From: Eleusine coracana subsp. coracana
Taxonomy: Eukaryota > Streptophyta > Magnoliopsida > Poales > Poaceae
Assembly: GCA_032690845.1 (NCBI GenBank)
Contig: CM064428.1
Coordinates: forward strand, 22,542,001 to 22,606,000
Reading direction: 5' to 3'
DNA: 64,000 nt
A program made the position numbers and the translations under genes. The notes below the pieces were generated by a model. The model was not told where the DNA came from. It did not search any database and worked only from the letters and a program-made list of their open reading frames with translations. Shown piece by piece: positions 23,707 to 34,702 of this stretch; positions within the stretch are counted from its first letter, which is position 1, and every line of letters starts with the position of its first letter.

Positions 23707-26700
23707 CTAAACCGCCTTGCCTGTTGGTTTCCTTCCAAAGTCCAGGTTCAAACCAGACATGAGTGCTTCAGTAGCTTTTCTATACTCCTAATCACACAAG
23801 GGCAAATACATGGACATGAAATACAATGCATAATATGGAAAGTAATCGACATTGCAACTGGCTACCACAGCTCACCTTCACCAGTATCAAAGCTGCTCCC
23901 TGCGCATAGCAAGATTTGGATAAATCTGGCTGCATATCTTTGTAGGTGTTAGCATCATCCAAAGCCATGGCTTTATTACCCGTATGCAGTGAACAAAGGC
24001 TCCTTTTTGCATACAAGGTTGAATCGTTAGGGCTATTCTCCACTGCCTGCATTCATCAAATGATATTATTTATCGCTCATTATTTACTCAGCCAAAGATC
24101 AAGGTAGCAGCTAATGACACTGTCTAATTTCTGTAGTAAATCATAACACGTGCATGCATACTGAACATATTGACACATTTTTTCGGTAGCGGAAAACATA
24201 TAAAACTCTGGTTTCCTTGCTCGTCCTGGCCTGGCCTGGCCTTGCCTAGAAAAGGTTAGAGACAAGCGACGCATGTTTGATTCCTTTGCTTCGTTTGAAC
24301 TTGGGAAACAGAGGGCAAGGATTTGCTTAGTTTTGAGGGAGAACCAAAACAGCTCTCCTCCCCTAGCAAGGTTTTCGTTACTGTAAAGCTACTATGCACC
24401 AACCAGTTGCACCCAAAACCCTAAGCTGATGGGGAAAGGTGGGCAATTCACTTATGGTTCAACACTCCCCCTTACGTGCAACTCCCTCGGGGCGCAAACG
24501 TGGAATAGGAGCGGCGCAGCGGAAAATGCGGTCGCCAGATTCGAACTTGAGACCTCTGGCCTGATACTAGGTAAAACTACTATGCACCAACCAGTTGCAC
24601 CCAAAAGCCTAAGCTCTGATGGGGAAAGGTGGGCAGTTCAGGTTCAACAGTTACCAAGAAAGGTTAGTGCGCATGGTTGGGCAAGAAAAACCACTAGTAG
24701 AATAGATATCTGTCACAGAAGAAAATTTAAATAGAAGGCAGTGATTATATGGTAATGTCGACACTCGGAACTAGTCAGTATAAGACAGAAAATGAGCTGA
24801 TATCAGTAAACAAAAGTGTTGCTTCAATATGGCGGTATATATGATGCAAGGATATACCATAGTATAGAGAGTCAGTGCATGCGCATAATCACTTTTATGG
24901 TACGCGTCATCCCCTTGTGCTTCAAAATCAGATTCATCATTTTCATCCTAAAAAAAATGAACAATACAAAGTCAAAAAGATAGAATGCAGAAGCTATGAT
25001 GGAATGAAATACCAACCAACTATCAAGTAAATAGAAAATAGTTTGTCCATACTTGTGGCTGCTTCAAACGCTTATGTTTTACATATTCAATTATTCCAGC
25101 AGTGCTCCAATCAGCAACTCGAGCCAAAGGGAATGTAACAGGGAAAAGAACCTCTATGCATTCCTGCGATCCACGAACTGCAGCAATTTCTATTGGCATT
25201 GTAGCATTCTGTGAAGAAGAAAATCAAGGAAAAATTTCAGAAATAAACATGGGAGAGCTTAGGGTACAACAAAACTTAGCATAGCGTCAAAACTACAGTC
25301 AAGGTATTACACCAAAAAAAAACAAAGATCAGCAAAGAGTTCAAGTAATTTTATGTGATTAACAACAATGTTATGTTTCACATTAGCTGGAATAGAGTAT
25401 GACGAAATCTAGACAATCTAGATGGACTGATTCTCATTATTCCAAGGACAATCCAGATGGACTGATTCTCATTATTCCTAGGACATGTTAAATATATCAT
25501 ATTTCCTTACTTTCAGGCGAGTCACTTAGAAAATTGAAGTTGTACTAGTATTTATTTTTATAGGATTTTATGTATTAGTAAGAGGAAAAAAATCTGTTGA
25601 TGTATAAACTATAGAAATAAGTTGTTTTTTGTAAACCGTTGGATCTAGATCTGAAGGATCAAAGCAGTGATTGAAAGTTACCCAAACTTTCAGCTGACAG
25701 AAAATTAGTAGGACCCCTAAATATATAATGGGAAGATGCATAAATGTTTGGAACAGACTTTCAGTTCCTTTGCTCTTTTTCTGTGTGAAGGAGGTACCCT
25801 ACCAAATGTTAGTATGATGGCCTTTTTTGGGACAGATAAGAATGTATAACTTCAAAGTTTAACACTAAGTCATAGGACACCTAAATATATAATAGGAAGA
25901 TGCATAAATGTTTGGAACAGGCTTTCAGTTCCTTTGCTCTTTTTCTGTGTGAAGGAGGTACCCTACCAAATGTTAGTATGATGGCCCTTTTTGGGACAGA
26001 TAAGAATGTAAAACTTCAAAGTTTAACACTAAGTCACTTGGTTATGTACAGACTCCAAATATTACAGCCAAGTTTCATAATCCTTAACCTCACTGGCCAG
26101 TGGCAGTGGTTGTCACCCAGCCAACCAGAATTTGATGCCTTCTACTATCAAACAATGCTAGGGTGGATGTCTCTCCCCACTAGTCGATTTTTTTGAGAAT
26201 ATCGCTCATATGGGCTGGTTAGTGGCAGTGGTTGTCAGCTAGCTGACCAGGGTTCGATTCTCACCTTCTACTATCAAACAATGCTAGGGTGGATGTCTCT
26301 CCGCCCTAGTCGATTTTTTTTTTTTAATCCTTAACCTCATGAATATGAAATCACAATATTATTGCAATAACGAAAAGAAAATGGACAAGTGTCATTGAAT
26401 ATCCTAATTGTCTTTCGTTATTAAGAAAGGACTCTCACAGAAACCTAAAAAATCTCACACAATTGTAATTAAGATTGGGTTGTAAGTTGCAGAGAGAGCC
26501 CAAATAGTTTCGCAAGTACTAACAGGCAACTCAGAAACCAAGACAGCCAAAAAGATTAGTAGAAGGAAACACTCACATGATAAGGTATGTTTGCATCAGC
26601 ACCAGCTTTCAACAAACACTTGATGCAGTCAGTTGACCCAGCAGTTGCAGCTGCTATTAGTGGAGTCATTGCATCAGCACGAAGATCAGCACCAGCCTGA

Positions 26701-29689
26701 AACATAAACATAAGCTTTAAGATGGCTTTTGTTAAGCAAGATGAAACAAAAGGTCAATAGAGTATCTTACAAGACAAGTCATTGCACTTTTTGGTAAAAG
26801 GAAAAATAGATTACAAAACAAAAAAAAAGTCACTGTGCACCTTAGTAGGTAGTTTCGAGCCTTCCAGTGAACGAGTGGAGGTTGCTGCTTTCTTTGGTAT
26901 GTGTACTATATGAACTACTCTATTAGGCTGAAGAAAAACAAACAACACATTACTTGTACAAACAGTGAGACTAAAGGGTCTTGCAGAAAACGCCTAGCAG
27001 TCACAGGAAATTATTAGCCAATCAAAGAAAGTGCCAAAAATAGAAACTGACAGCTGTATCCAATCTTTTATGGTAAAATAAAAGCATAAAGATGGGAAGC
27101 AAGCATAAGGACGTCTATAAAATTCTGTCCAGTATATTGTTCGATGCGAAAACATATTAAAAAATTATTGAGGTGCGATCCAAGTTTCAATACCAAGAAC
27201 ACCTCATACAACTCTTGCATCATACTGATGGAATGAATGCATAAACATCATGCCAACTGAATTATGCTACCCATCTTCATACATGATAATGATTTTAATC
27301 TTGTTTGTTCGGAATAATGAAACTAGGACAACACAGAAAGGTGCATGCTCATGCTAGCTATGAAAAAAAGCATACACCCATCAACAATGAGATTGAGCCC
27401 AATGTAATAAAATGGACATTCAAGCATATCATGTCCAGGCAATGTTTGTGTGGGGTGGGGAACACAAGAAGATTCCCAGGCCAACAGAACATGTTCAATG
27501 ACAAGTTTTTTTGCACTCAAATAAAACAAGCAATGATAGAAATAACAAACTAAGTCTGGACAGGAGGAAAATATTACATCTGCCCGATGGCGCAACAGTA
27601 GCTCCATCATTCTAGCATTTCCTTTTTTGGCAGCGATATATAGTGGAGTCGCACCACTTTCAGATACATGATCAATATAAGCTCGTCTGGACAATAATAA
27701 CTCTGCAGTTTTGTAGTTGTCTGGATCATCAAGAAAACTGCTGATGTTAAATTTCAATTAAAGCTAAGACGAATTATGTGTTTCATATATTGTGGTCCAG
27801 TCAAACGGCAGAACCAAAAATTTTGTTCTGAAAAACAGTTAACATACTGTGAAGATTACTGTAACGCTGTTGAACTTTACCACTGTCGATTACTAATGAC
27901 TGGCCCCTGGTGGCAAATCAAGACTTCATTACCGGTTTCTCAACCTATCTTGGCCAAGTATCTAGCTTCAGGTAAATGCCAGGTTGAAGCAATAGAAACA
28001 AGTTTAATTTTTGTCTTCTTGGGCACAGACGTACATAACAATCTCCGTCAGGTTTAAGTTTACTCATGCCCGGGTTGAAAGAAAAATCTTAACTCATTGC
28101 ATGCCTATTTAACCTGGTTTGCATTGTCTTCTTATCATGTTAAAAGAAAAATCTTACACTTTAAACAAACATACCCACTGCTTGAAAATTGTTCCTATTT
28201 GATGGACCATTTAACATAAATCTTTACTTCGACCACAAATTAGATACTATTGTTACCAATTCTGGCCAGTAGATAGCCACAATGCACAGCCAATAGGAAA
28301 TAACAGATATACAATATAGTATTTACCTTATATAATAGATGAACATTTTTGGCATGAGAAGGCCAAAAATAAACCTAAAAAATCCTCAACACAAGCATGC
28401 AAGGGTACAAAGAACCTTTAACTGTTGCAGCATGGAGTGGAGTTGTCCCATCGTGGCTTGCTTTGTTTGCATCAGCATGATGGTCGAGAAGAATCCTTGC
28501 AACAGCTGTGGATGCACTTCCATATATTGCACGAATGAGAGGTGTCATACCTGGAAAGAGCATAAGCAATGCAAAGGCAGTTAATCAGAGTGTTTTCGCA
28601 TTTGACCAAATATAAACCGTATATCCGTGTATAATCAAAATCAAGTTCCACAGCAGCCAGTGTACAGTTGCCGCTTTTCAGTCAGGGATCCATTGAGAAA
28701 TGAACGAAAGAGAGAGGAAAAAACACATTGTGACCAATCTCCAAAAATTCGGCAAATGGCAAGAACACTGGGCACCATTGCGGGGAGAGTACTGTTCAGG
28801 ATTATGGCTAGAACATTCACTGGCGAAGCTTCCTTATGGCCATTAGAGCCATGGCCCCCCCTGCCAAACCAAAAATTCCATTAACTAAACAGTAAATAGC
28901 TGCTTTTTAGTGAGGTTTTAGGCACATTTAGCATAACCGGCCCCTCCTGCACATCTCTTCAAGCTTCGCCACAGAGAACACTGTCAGATTACCACGTTTC
29001 CTCTGCTCCCATATATAGCTAATATTAACATATCCAGCTTCCTGCAATTCATCTCCCAAACAAATACACTAATAACCAATTGCCATGACATGCCACAAAG
29101 ATGTGGCCTTTCTTAGCACCAACAGACCTTTTTGCCCCACAAATTGCAGCAAAAGGCAATCAAACGGCATGAGAATCAAAAAGGCAAAATAGGAGAAGTT
29201 ACCATCGTCACCAGCCGCGTCAACATCAAGCTTAAGATCCTTGATGAGTAACTTGCATACGGCCACCTTCCCGGCGGACGCCGCCATGTGCAGCGGCCCA
29301 TGCCCCTTGTACCACGAGCTCTTGATCTCCGCCATCGCCTCCTCCACGCCCTTCCCCGCCTTCCGCAGCCGCTTCGCCAGCGCTGCACAAAATTCAATCA
29401 ATTCCCCCCAAAGACAAAACCCTACCACCCGCCGCGCAATACAACACCCCATCTTTTACCAGAATCGAACAAATTGGGATTTCCGCCACGAGGACTCACT
29501 CTTGACTTGGGGGACGTCGCCGTCGTAGGCCGCGCGAAGGAGAAGCGCCGCCGTGTCCGCCACGGGGAGGTTGGACCTAGGATTTCCGCGCGTGAGCTGG
29601 GATTCGCGGACTGACGGCGGATATGAGGGGACCCGAATGTTGAAGGGAGCGGGAGAGGGGGACGAAGCGGCGGCAAAGGAGGAGGCCAT
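23707..29689 (-). CDS. Ankyrin-repeat and TPR protein, ten exons
   Basis: Host gene read from splice sites. Exons (plus-strand coordinates): 29500-29689, 29203-29382, 28416-28550, 27578-27720, 26841-26927, 26577-26696, 25053-25208, 24858-24947, 23876-24046, 23707-23787. All introns are GT-AG, phases agree throughout, and the total is 1353 nt, giving 450 residues plus TAG. Residues 1-63 are Ser/Pro/Ala-rich. About 64-330 form ankyrin repeats (G-T-T-P-L-H-A-A, G-A-T-P-L-Y-I-A-A, A-M-T-P-L-I-A-A-A). About 338-420 form TPR-type helices (Y-A-K-R-S-L-C-S-L-H). Such proteins usually act as cytosolic protein-interaction or chaperone-adaptor scaffolds; the partner is unknown. Exon 5 is a degenerate repeat and can be skipped in frame, leaving 421 residues. 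The ATG at 29689 is the first in the open frame. Confidence 0.85.
24383..24640. repeat. Direct repeat pair around a tRNA-like core, in intron 8
   Basis: Two copies of a roughly 68-70 bp sequence (24383-24450 and 24571-24640) flank a 120 bp core, the layout of a tiny TRIM or a recombined SINE. The core on the minus strand contains AGTTCGAATCTGG, similar to a Pol III B box. The copies differ by a few substitutions and a 2 bp indel. It sits between exons 8 and 9 of the ankyrin/TPR gene. Confidence 0.5.
25412..25481. repeat. 35 bp tandem duplication in intron 6
   Basis: Two adjacent near-identical units, 25412-25446 and 25447-25481, each containing GATGGACTGATTCTCATTAT. They are intronic and non-coding. 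Confidence 0.8.
25709..26036. repeat. 164 bp tandem duplication in intron 6
   Basis: Units 25709-25872 and 25873-26036 differ at only a handful of positions, implying a recent duplication. The sequence shows no open frame or transposon end. It lies between exons 6 and 7. Confidence 0.85.
26093..26325 (+). mobile_element. Dimeric tRNA-derived SINE in intron 6
   Basis: Two SINE monomers (about 26093-26194 and 26215-26325) share the block from CTTCTACTATCAAACAATGC to AGTCGATTTTTT. The second has a B-box-like GGGTTCGATTC, and each ends in a T run, as in rice p-SINE-type elements. The pair is flanked by a perfect 14 bp target duplication AATCCTTAACCTCA (26079-26092 and 26326-26339), with none between the monomers. 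It lies antisense to the ankyrin/TPR gene. Confidence 0.8.
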
Positions 29690-29843
29690 GGCAGAGCAAT
29701 TGAGCACAGGAAGGCTCTGGAAGTTTCGAGAAGGTTGGGGTTTTCTTTTCAGAGGCCAAGCGGAGCGCGCGAGGGGAATGGAAAACGGCTGGAAGATGCG
29801 GTCCCGTTGGGTTTTCTTTTCAGAGGCCAAGCGGAGCCCTTAA
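29690..29843 (-). promoter_or_regulatory. 5' leader and proximal promoter of the ankyrin/TPR gene
   Basis: Only about 154 bp separate the ATG from the Harbinger element. The stretch contains a 29 bp direct repeat (29738-29766 and 29809-29837, period 71). No TATA box is visible within it. The core promoter may therefore be TATA-less or lie partly in the transposon end. The TAA target duplication is at 29841-29843. Confidence 0.4.
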
Positions 29844-30163
29844 AGGCCCCGTTTGTTTCCCGGTGACTATATAATCTGGATTATATTCTGAGATTATATA
29901 ATTTAGATTATATATAATTTAGATTATATATAATTTAGATGGGGTTATTTGTTTGCATAGATTATTTATATATAGATTATTGGTTATAGATATGAAAAGA
30001 CCGCACTACCCTTGGTTGTTTTTCATGTCTTATTTCTTTTTATATACATTAAAATACTTTAAAAAACTTTAAATAAACTGTTACACCCGTAAATTAGTAT
30101 CAAATAATCCATAGAACTCAAAGTTTATGTAAATATTATTAAAATTATATAAATTTATATTTG

Positions 30164-31441
30164 TCATACAAATAAAGCATTAGTAATTTCATCACAAAAT
30201 ATATTTATGGCTCCCTCTTCATCACCCAATTCGCTTGCGGTTGCTTGATGAGTTGAAGGAAATGGGTTATAGTCTTCATCTTGATCGTAACAATCGAACT
30301 CTTCATCGGTTATTTTGCTCTCTCGAATAAAATTATGTAGAGTCATGCAAACATGTATTATTTTTTATTGCTTGTTAGATAGCTTGGTAAGTCCAATAAA
30401 ATTCTCCACTTCATTTTCAAGACACCAAAAGAGCGTTTAATATGATTGCGAAGAGAGGAATGTAACTGATTAAATACCTCTTTTTTTCCCTCTTGCACGA
30501 CGTCCCTCTCTAAACTCTTGCAAATGGTACTTTACATCTTTATATGGAGCTAGGTAACCATGACGGTTTGGATAACCAGAATCCACAAGGTAAAATTTTT
30601 CTACATGCATATTAATATATGGGATGAATAATTAATTAATATAAATGGAAAAATATGCACGTTTGACGAGGGTGTTATACCGGTGGAGGATGAGGAAATA
30701 TGTCATAATACTTGTGCAGTGCATCATTGAAAACCCTCATATCATGCACTGAGCCTGGCCATCCGGCAACAACAAAAGTAAATCTCAAGTCGAAATCACA
30801 TATGGCCAACACATTTTGAGTAGGATATCCATGTCGGCCTACATGCTGCACAACTTTTGAATTGGGAACAACAACAGGAACAGTGTATCGTCTATTGCAC
30901 CTATACAATTATTGAATAATAGTGCAAAACGATCACCAAGAACTTTTGGGTGGAACGTGGGGTCCTTTGGTTTCACAATGTCTCTAGCCATGCGATACAA
31001 ACATTCCAAAACTTAATTGAACTTTCTGCTAATAGTTTCTTTTGACCTCTCAAATCTATTATTTGCTTGAACAAATGACTGTGGAGCACCATCAATCCAT
31101 AAAAACATGGCTAATATCTCGACAGTTGTCATTTTGCAAGTAGAAATCAAACCATATGAGGAGACCAACAAATCATGCTACTTATCAAATAGTGGTCTAC
31201 TCATCTTAAACATCTCATAACATGAGGTTGCATCATTTAAGGTTCGATGTACCCAAACATAACCAGGTACATAACCCGGTAAATCAAGAAATTCCCTTCT
31301 TGTAGACTTGTTCAAAAAGGTTGCGGCGTAGTACATACCAAATGTTGTAGTAACAGCTCCAAATGTTCTCAATGCACCAACACCACCACGTGCAATAGTT
31401 ACAGACATAGCCTCCACATCATTAGTTCCATCATTATCCAT
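30164..31441 (-). pseudogene. Harbinger (PIF-type) DDE transposase
   Basis: DDE_Tnp_4-type transposase, normally cutting and pasting the element at TWA targets. The N-terminal region (31178-31441) carries L-D-L-P-G-Y-V. The first catalytic block G-A-I-D is followed by a one-base loss near 30886 where the family has G-T-H. The second block (about 30700-30880) has A-I-C-D-F-D and G-S-V-H-D. A likely GT donor lies near 30682, and the next exon carries S-G-Y-P-N-R. The third catalytic position reads N-H-I-K-R-S-F-G: Lys (30436-30438) in place of the Glu expected there. It ends with M-T-L-H-N-F-I-R-E. It cannot be catalytic. Confidence 0.85.
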
Positions 31442-31614
31442 CTACAAAGAATGTAACAAGTACTTCAAAATGTTTTGATAAAGCACCAGAATGTTCATGT
31501 AGTCTCATAAAGGTCATCAAAATATATATTGTCTCACAAAGGTCTTAACCAAAATAGTACATAACAAGTTCATGCAATGTAATGAAGTATAACACTCTAT
31601 TGAAATATAAAAAA

Positions 31615-32640
31615 CTATTGAAATACTAGGCCTTCCTTCGCATAGTGTCTCTTCAACCAAAGAAGTCTTGCTTCATTGGTTTTCAATGCCTTGAAAGTAG
31701 CTCTATTTTCAGCACGGTTGAACAAGCAAGTTGCCATGAAATGTTCAGCAAATCCTTCAGTAGCCCCACACTCAACATGCAAATCCAAAACTTCCTTCAT
31801 CTTGGCCTCCAAATGTTCACCTAGCATCACCTTGTTTGCAATAGCACAGTTTGCCTCTAAGGTTGCATGAATATGTTTCATCACTCTCACCATAGGGTTC
31901 TTGGTTCCCTTCAATGGACTAGTAACCGCAACTTGGCTTCCACCACGACCCCTGCACAGTTCCTTTGTAACAAGCTACCACTTGTAGCCGGTGAAAGACC
32001 CACATCACCATCACCACTAGCAGCAGCCCCTCCTCCCACATTTCCTTCTTCACTACCTGCACCCAAAAATCCTTCTTCAACCCTCCTCCCACATTCCTAT
32101 CATTGTCCTCATGCCCAAGAACTTGACCGGGTACACAAGCGCCAGAACCATCAACAACAACCCCTCCAAACATTTTCTGCAGAAACTCTTCATGGTCAGG
32201 AAGATCCTTCCTGAGTTGTTTCCAAAGAGAATGTCCCTGCACAATACGAAAAAATTAAGTAAGTACAATCTGAGAAATAAAATAACATATAAAAAATGTC
32301 TATGAACCATACAAAGCAATTCATACCTTGGTTGTACGTTCCCAATAATCATCTGTTGCAACCACGGTTCCTAAGGCTTCATTTCATCCTAAACCAGTGT
32401 CATTCAGCAATTGCAACCAAAAACTATATAGGCCCTTAAGCAAAACCAACTTATTCTTCAACTGAAGCTTTGAGTGATGTAACTGAGTTCTTTCAAAATA
32501 CTTATTCAGCTAAGTTTTTTGTACCCACAGTTAGTCATAGTCCTATTAGGCCTATTCCCATCATTGATCTCTTCAATGCAAATCTCACAAAAAAATCTAG
32601 TGTTTTCGAATGACCAATCTACCTTGTCATAAACTTGTCT
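31615..32640 (-). pseudogene. Myb/SANT-like DNA-binding ORF of the Harbinger element
   Basis: Partner protein of PIF-type transposons, thought to bind the element ends and help the transposase. The N-terminal half matches the Myb_DNA-bind_3 pattern: V-D-W-S-F-E-N, C-I-E-E-I-N-D-G-N-R-P-N-R-T, then D-D-Y-W-E-R-T-T-K near 32340. An intron with GT-AG borders separates this from G-H-S-L-W-K near 32240. Several stops and frameshifts break the middle. The C-terminal 99 codons (31615-31914) are open and end in H-Y-A-K-E-G-L. Confidence 0.7.
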
Positions 32641-32805
32641 CTATTGAATTATGTAAACATGCATACAACAATTCACAATGATGAACATCATATAAGGAAC
32701 ATGAACAAATTCAATAATCCTATCATTTTCTAAGATAAAATTGAGCAACAAGTCAAACGTGATTAAATAATGAAAAATATACAATAAAAAAAAGACATTG
32801 TTGCT

Positions 32806-33811
32806 TCATATCATGTTTGCATTATAGTGAACCTCATGCTCATCTTCTTCACCGGCCATTTGAGAGTCATCATCAAATTCAGGTTGAGAAGCGGCCGAAC
32901 GTGGTGGCTTGTATGCAGCCTTTCCTCTGTCGTGGGTGCGTGATGGCTGACCACCATCGGAAGTAGTGGGTCGTTTAGCATGCCCACTTGCAGCCGATGG
33001 GGGTGCCATGTCACCTCTACCATGTCCACGTCCGTGTACAACTGGACGTCGAGGCACAACAACACCTCTACGGTGACGCCCATGGACAGGCTCCTCGGTC
33101 CTGTTTGGCCCATCAACATACCACATATCCAGCACCGCATCCATCAAAAGGATCGTCGCTTTCGCCGTGGTAGGAGCCTGTCTCCCATCCTCCAATGTGC
33201 TTATCCATGTGCTCACTATACATGTCAAATTCTTGAGTTGCACCCTGCTCACTATCAAGACCGAGCCCGCCGCTCGAGCTCCCGCCACGGCCAACCCCCT
33301 GACTCCAGCCGCGTCCGCATACGTTCTCAATCCCGAGTCTGAGGCCCCTAGTACACCCGCCCAGGTCGGGGCTCGCGCCATGCCTGCCTGGGCCAGCACT
33401 CCTGCCGTGCCCACCTGGAGCACCCAGGCCGAGGCTCCCGTCATGCCCGACCAGCCCGGTGGTCCTACTGCGCCTGCCCAGAGCGCCCAGGCCGAGGCTA
33501 TCATCGCGCCCGCCCGGAGCGCCCAAGCCGAGACTCACACCACGCCAGCCGGGAGCGCCTAGGCTGGGGCTCTCGCCGCGCCCGCCCAGCCCGCCGCGCA
33601 CGCCGCGCACGCCCAGGCTGCCCGACACGGGGCTACCTGCCGTCACATCCTCTTCCTCCTCAAACAAAGATCTCCATAATGAATTCCGGTATTCCAGAGC
33701 TTGCGAAAGATTGTCCTCCAGATCAGGACCTTCAAGAGCATCCATTTGCACCGGATCTGAGGTTGAGGTCGCCGGTTTGGGGTTAGGGTTTGGAGGAGGA
33801 GGAGGAGGCAT
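32806..33811 (-). pseudogene. Gly-rich ORF of the Harbinger element, frameshifted
   Basis: Starts ATG at 33811 with a Pro-rich N-terminus, then an acidic segment. A Gly/Leu/Arg-rich tract follows, built of about 15-residue units (45 bp DNA repeats at roughly 33340-33620). A small indel near 33135 joins it to a second frame rich in Arg/Gly/His that ends at 32806 in an acidic tail. No family was recognised; it may be the N-terminal part of the Myb-type protein or a captured host exon. Confidence 0.45.
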
Positions 33812-34154
33812 GGAGGAAGAAGAATGGGAGGAGGCGTAGGGAGGTGTGACGCCTGTAAGGGGGTGGGAACAAAGGAATCGTTTTTTTACAATGACAATGC
33901 GGGTAATTTTACACAACTTAACCATGAATAATGGGTCTTTTATCAAAATAATCTAAAAAAAGCTCATTATGAGGAGATTATGCATTTATCATAATCTGCC
34001 TTGTTTGTTTGCCATCTAGATTAATTAAACCAGATTATATTACATAGGTGGATTATAATCTAAAACAAACAGGCCCTAAGACACGCGCTATTGAGACTTG
34101 AGACCGAGATAAAATTAGAAAAGGCTATAAATTTTAGTCGCTTGTTAATTTTTA

Positions 34155-34702
34155 GGGTTAATTGTAAAACCCACTCCATAATTTATTTGGAAGTTTGAGA
34201 TTTCTGCCCATAAATTATTTTGTTGCAAATTCTCATCTATTCAGTGAGTTTTGTTGCAATATTAACCCTATTTCACATGCTTAATTTATTTAACATATTT
34301 TTATTCATTTAAAGTAGCCAATGATGTTTTTATCTAACATACAAAATTTTCTTCATACTTTTTCATCAAGAATATATACTAAAAATGTTAATTAAATTTC
34401 AAATTGTCTTTCACAAAGATTGAAATTTGAATATAATTTTCTTGAAAATAAGAGAAACTGCACACTAAAAAAATTTAACAATGTTAACCTTATTTCACTT
34501 AGTTAATAATGTTAAACTTATTAAACTTAGTTTATTTTTAAATTTATACCAATAGAAACATATAAATTCAATTAAATATGTGTTAACTGGGATGATTTTT
34601 ATAACTAAACTCATTGGGAGGGTGAGAATTTGTAACAAAAATGTTTACAGGTGGGAATCTCAAACTCGAAGTAACTTATGGAGTGGTTTATACAATTATC
34701 AC
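34155..34702. mobile_element. Long-TIR fold-back MITE
   Basis: A 548 bp AT-rich element whose ends are inverted over about 120 bp: GGGTTAATTGTAAAACC at the left and, reversed, GTGATAATTGTATAAACC at the right. Flanking TTTTTA matches on both sides (34149-34154 and 34703-34708). It is non-coding. It could be Mutator-like by its TIR length, but the duplication is shorter than the 9-10 bp expected. Confidence 0.6.

Larger units (their letters stand above)
29844..34076 (-). mobile_element. PIF/Harbinger DNA transposon, autonomous-type but dead
   Basis: The left end AGGCCCCGTTTGTTT and, on the minus strand, the right end GGGCCTGTTTGTTTT are imperfect inverted repeats flanked by TAA (29841-29843 and 34077-34079). 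Subterminal AT-rich repeats of ATAATTTAGATTAT lie at about 29897-29940. Inside, on the minus strand, are a Gly-rich ORF, a Myb/SANT-like ORF and a DDE transposase, all broken. Length is 4233 bp. It is inserted close to the start of the ankyrin/TPR gene and points toward it. Confidence 0.85.

Noticed and set aside
33167..33839. Pro/Ala-rich plus-strand frames
   Set aside because: They are the complement of the Gly-rich minus-strand Harbinger ORF with its 45 bp repeats.
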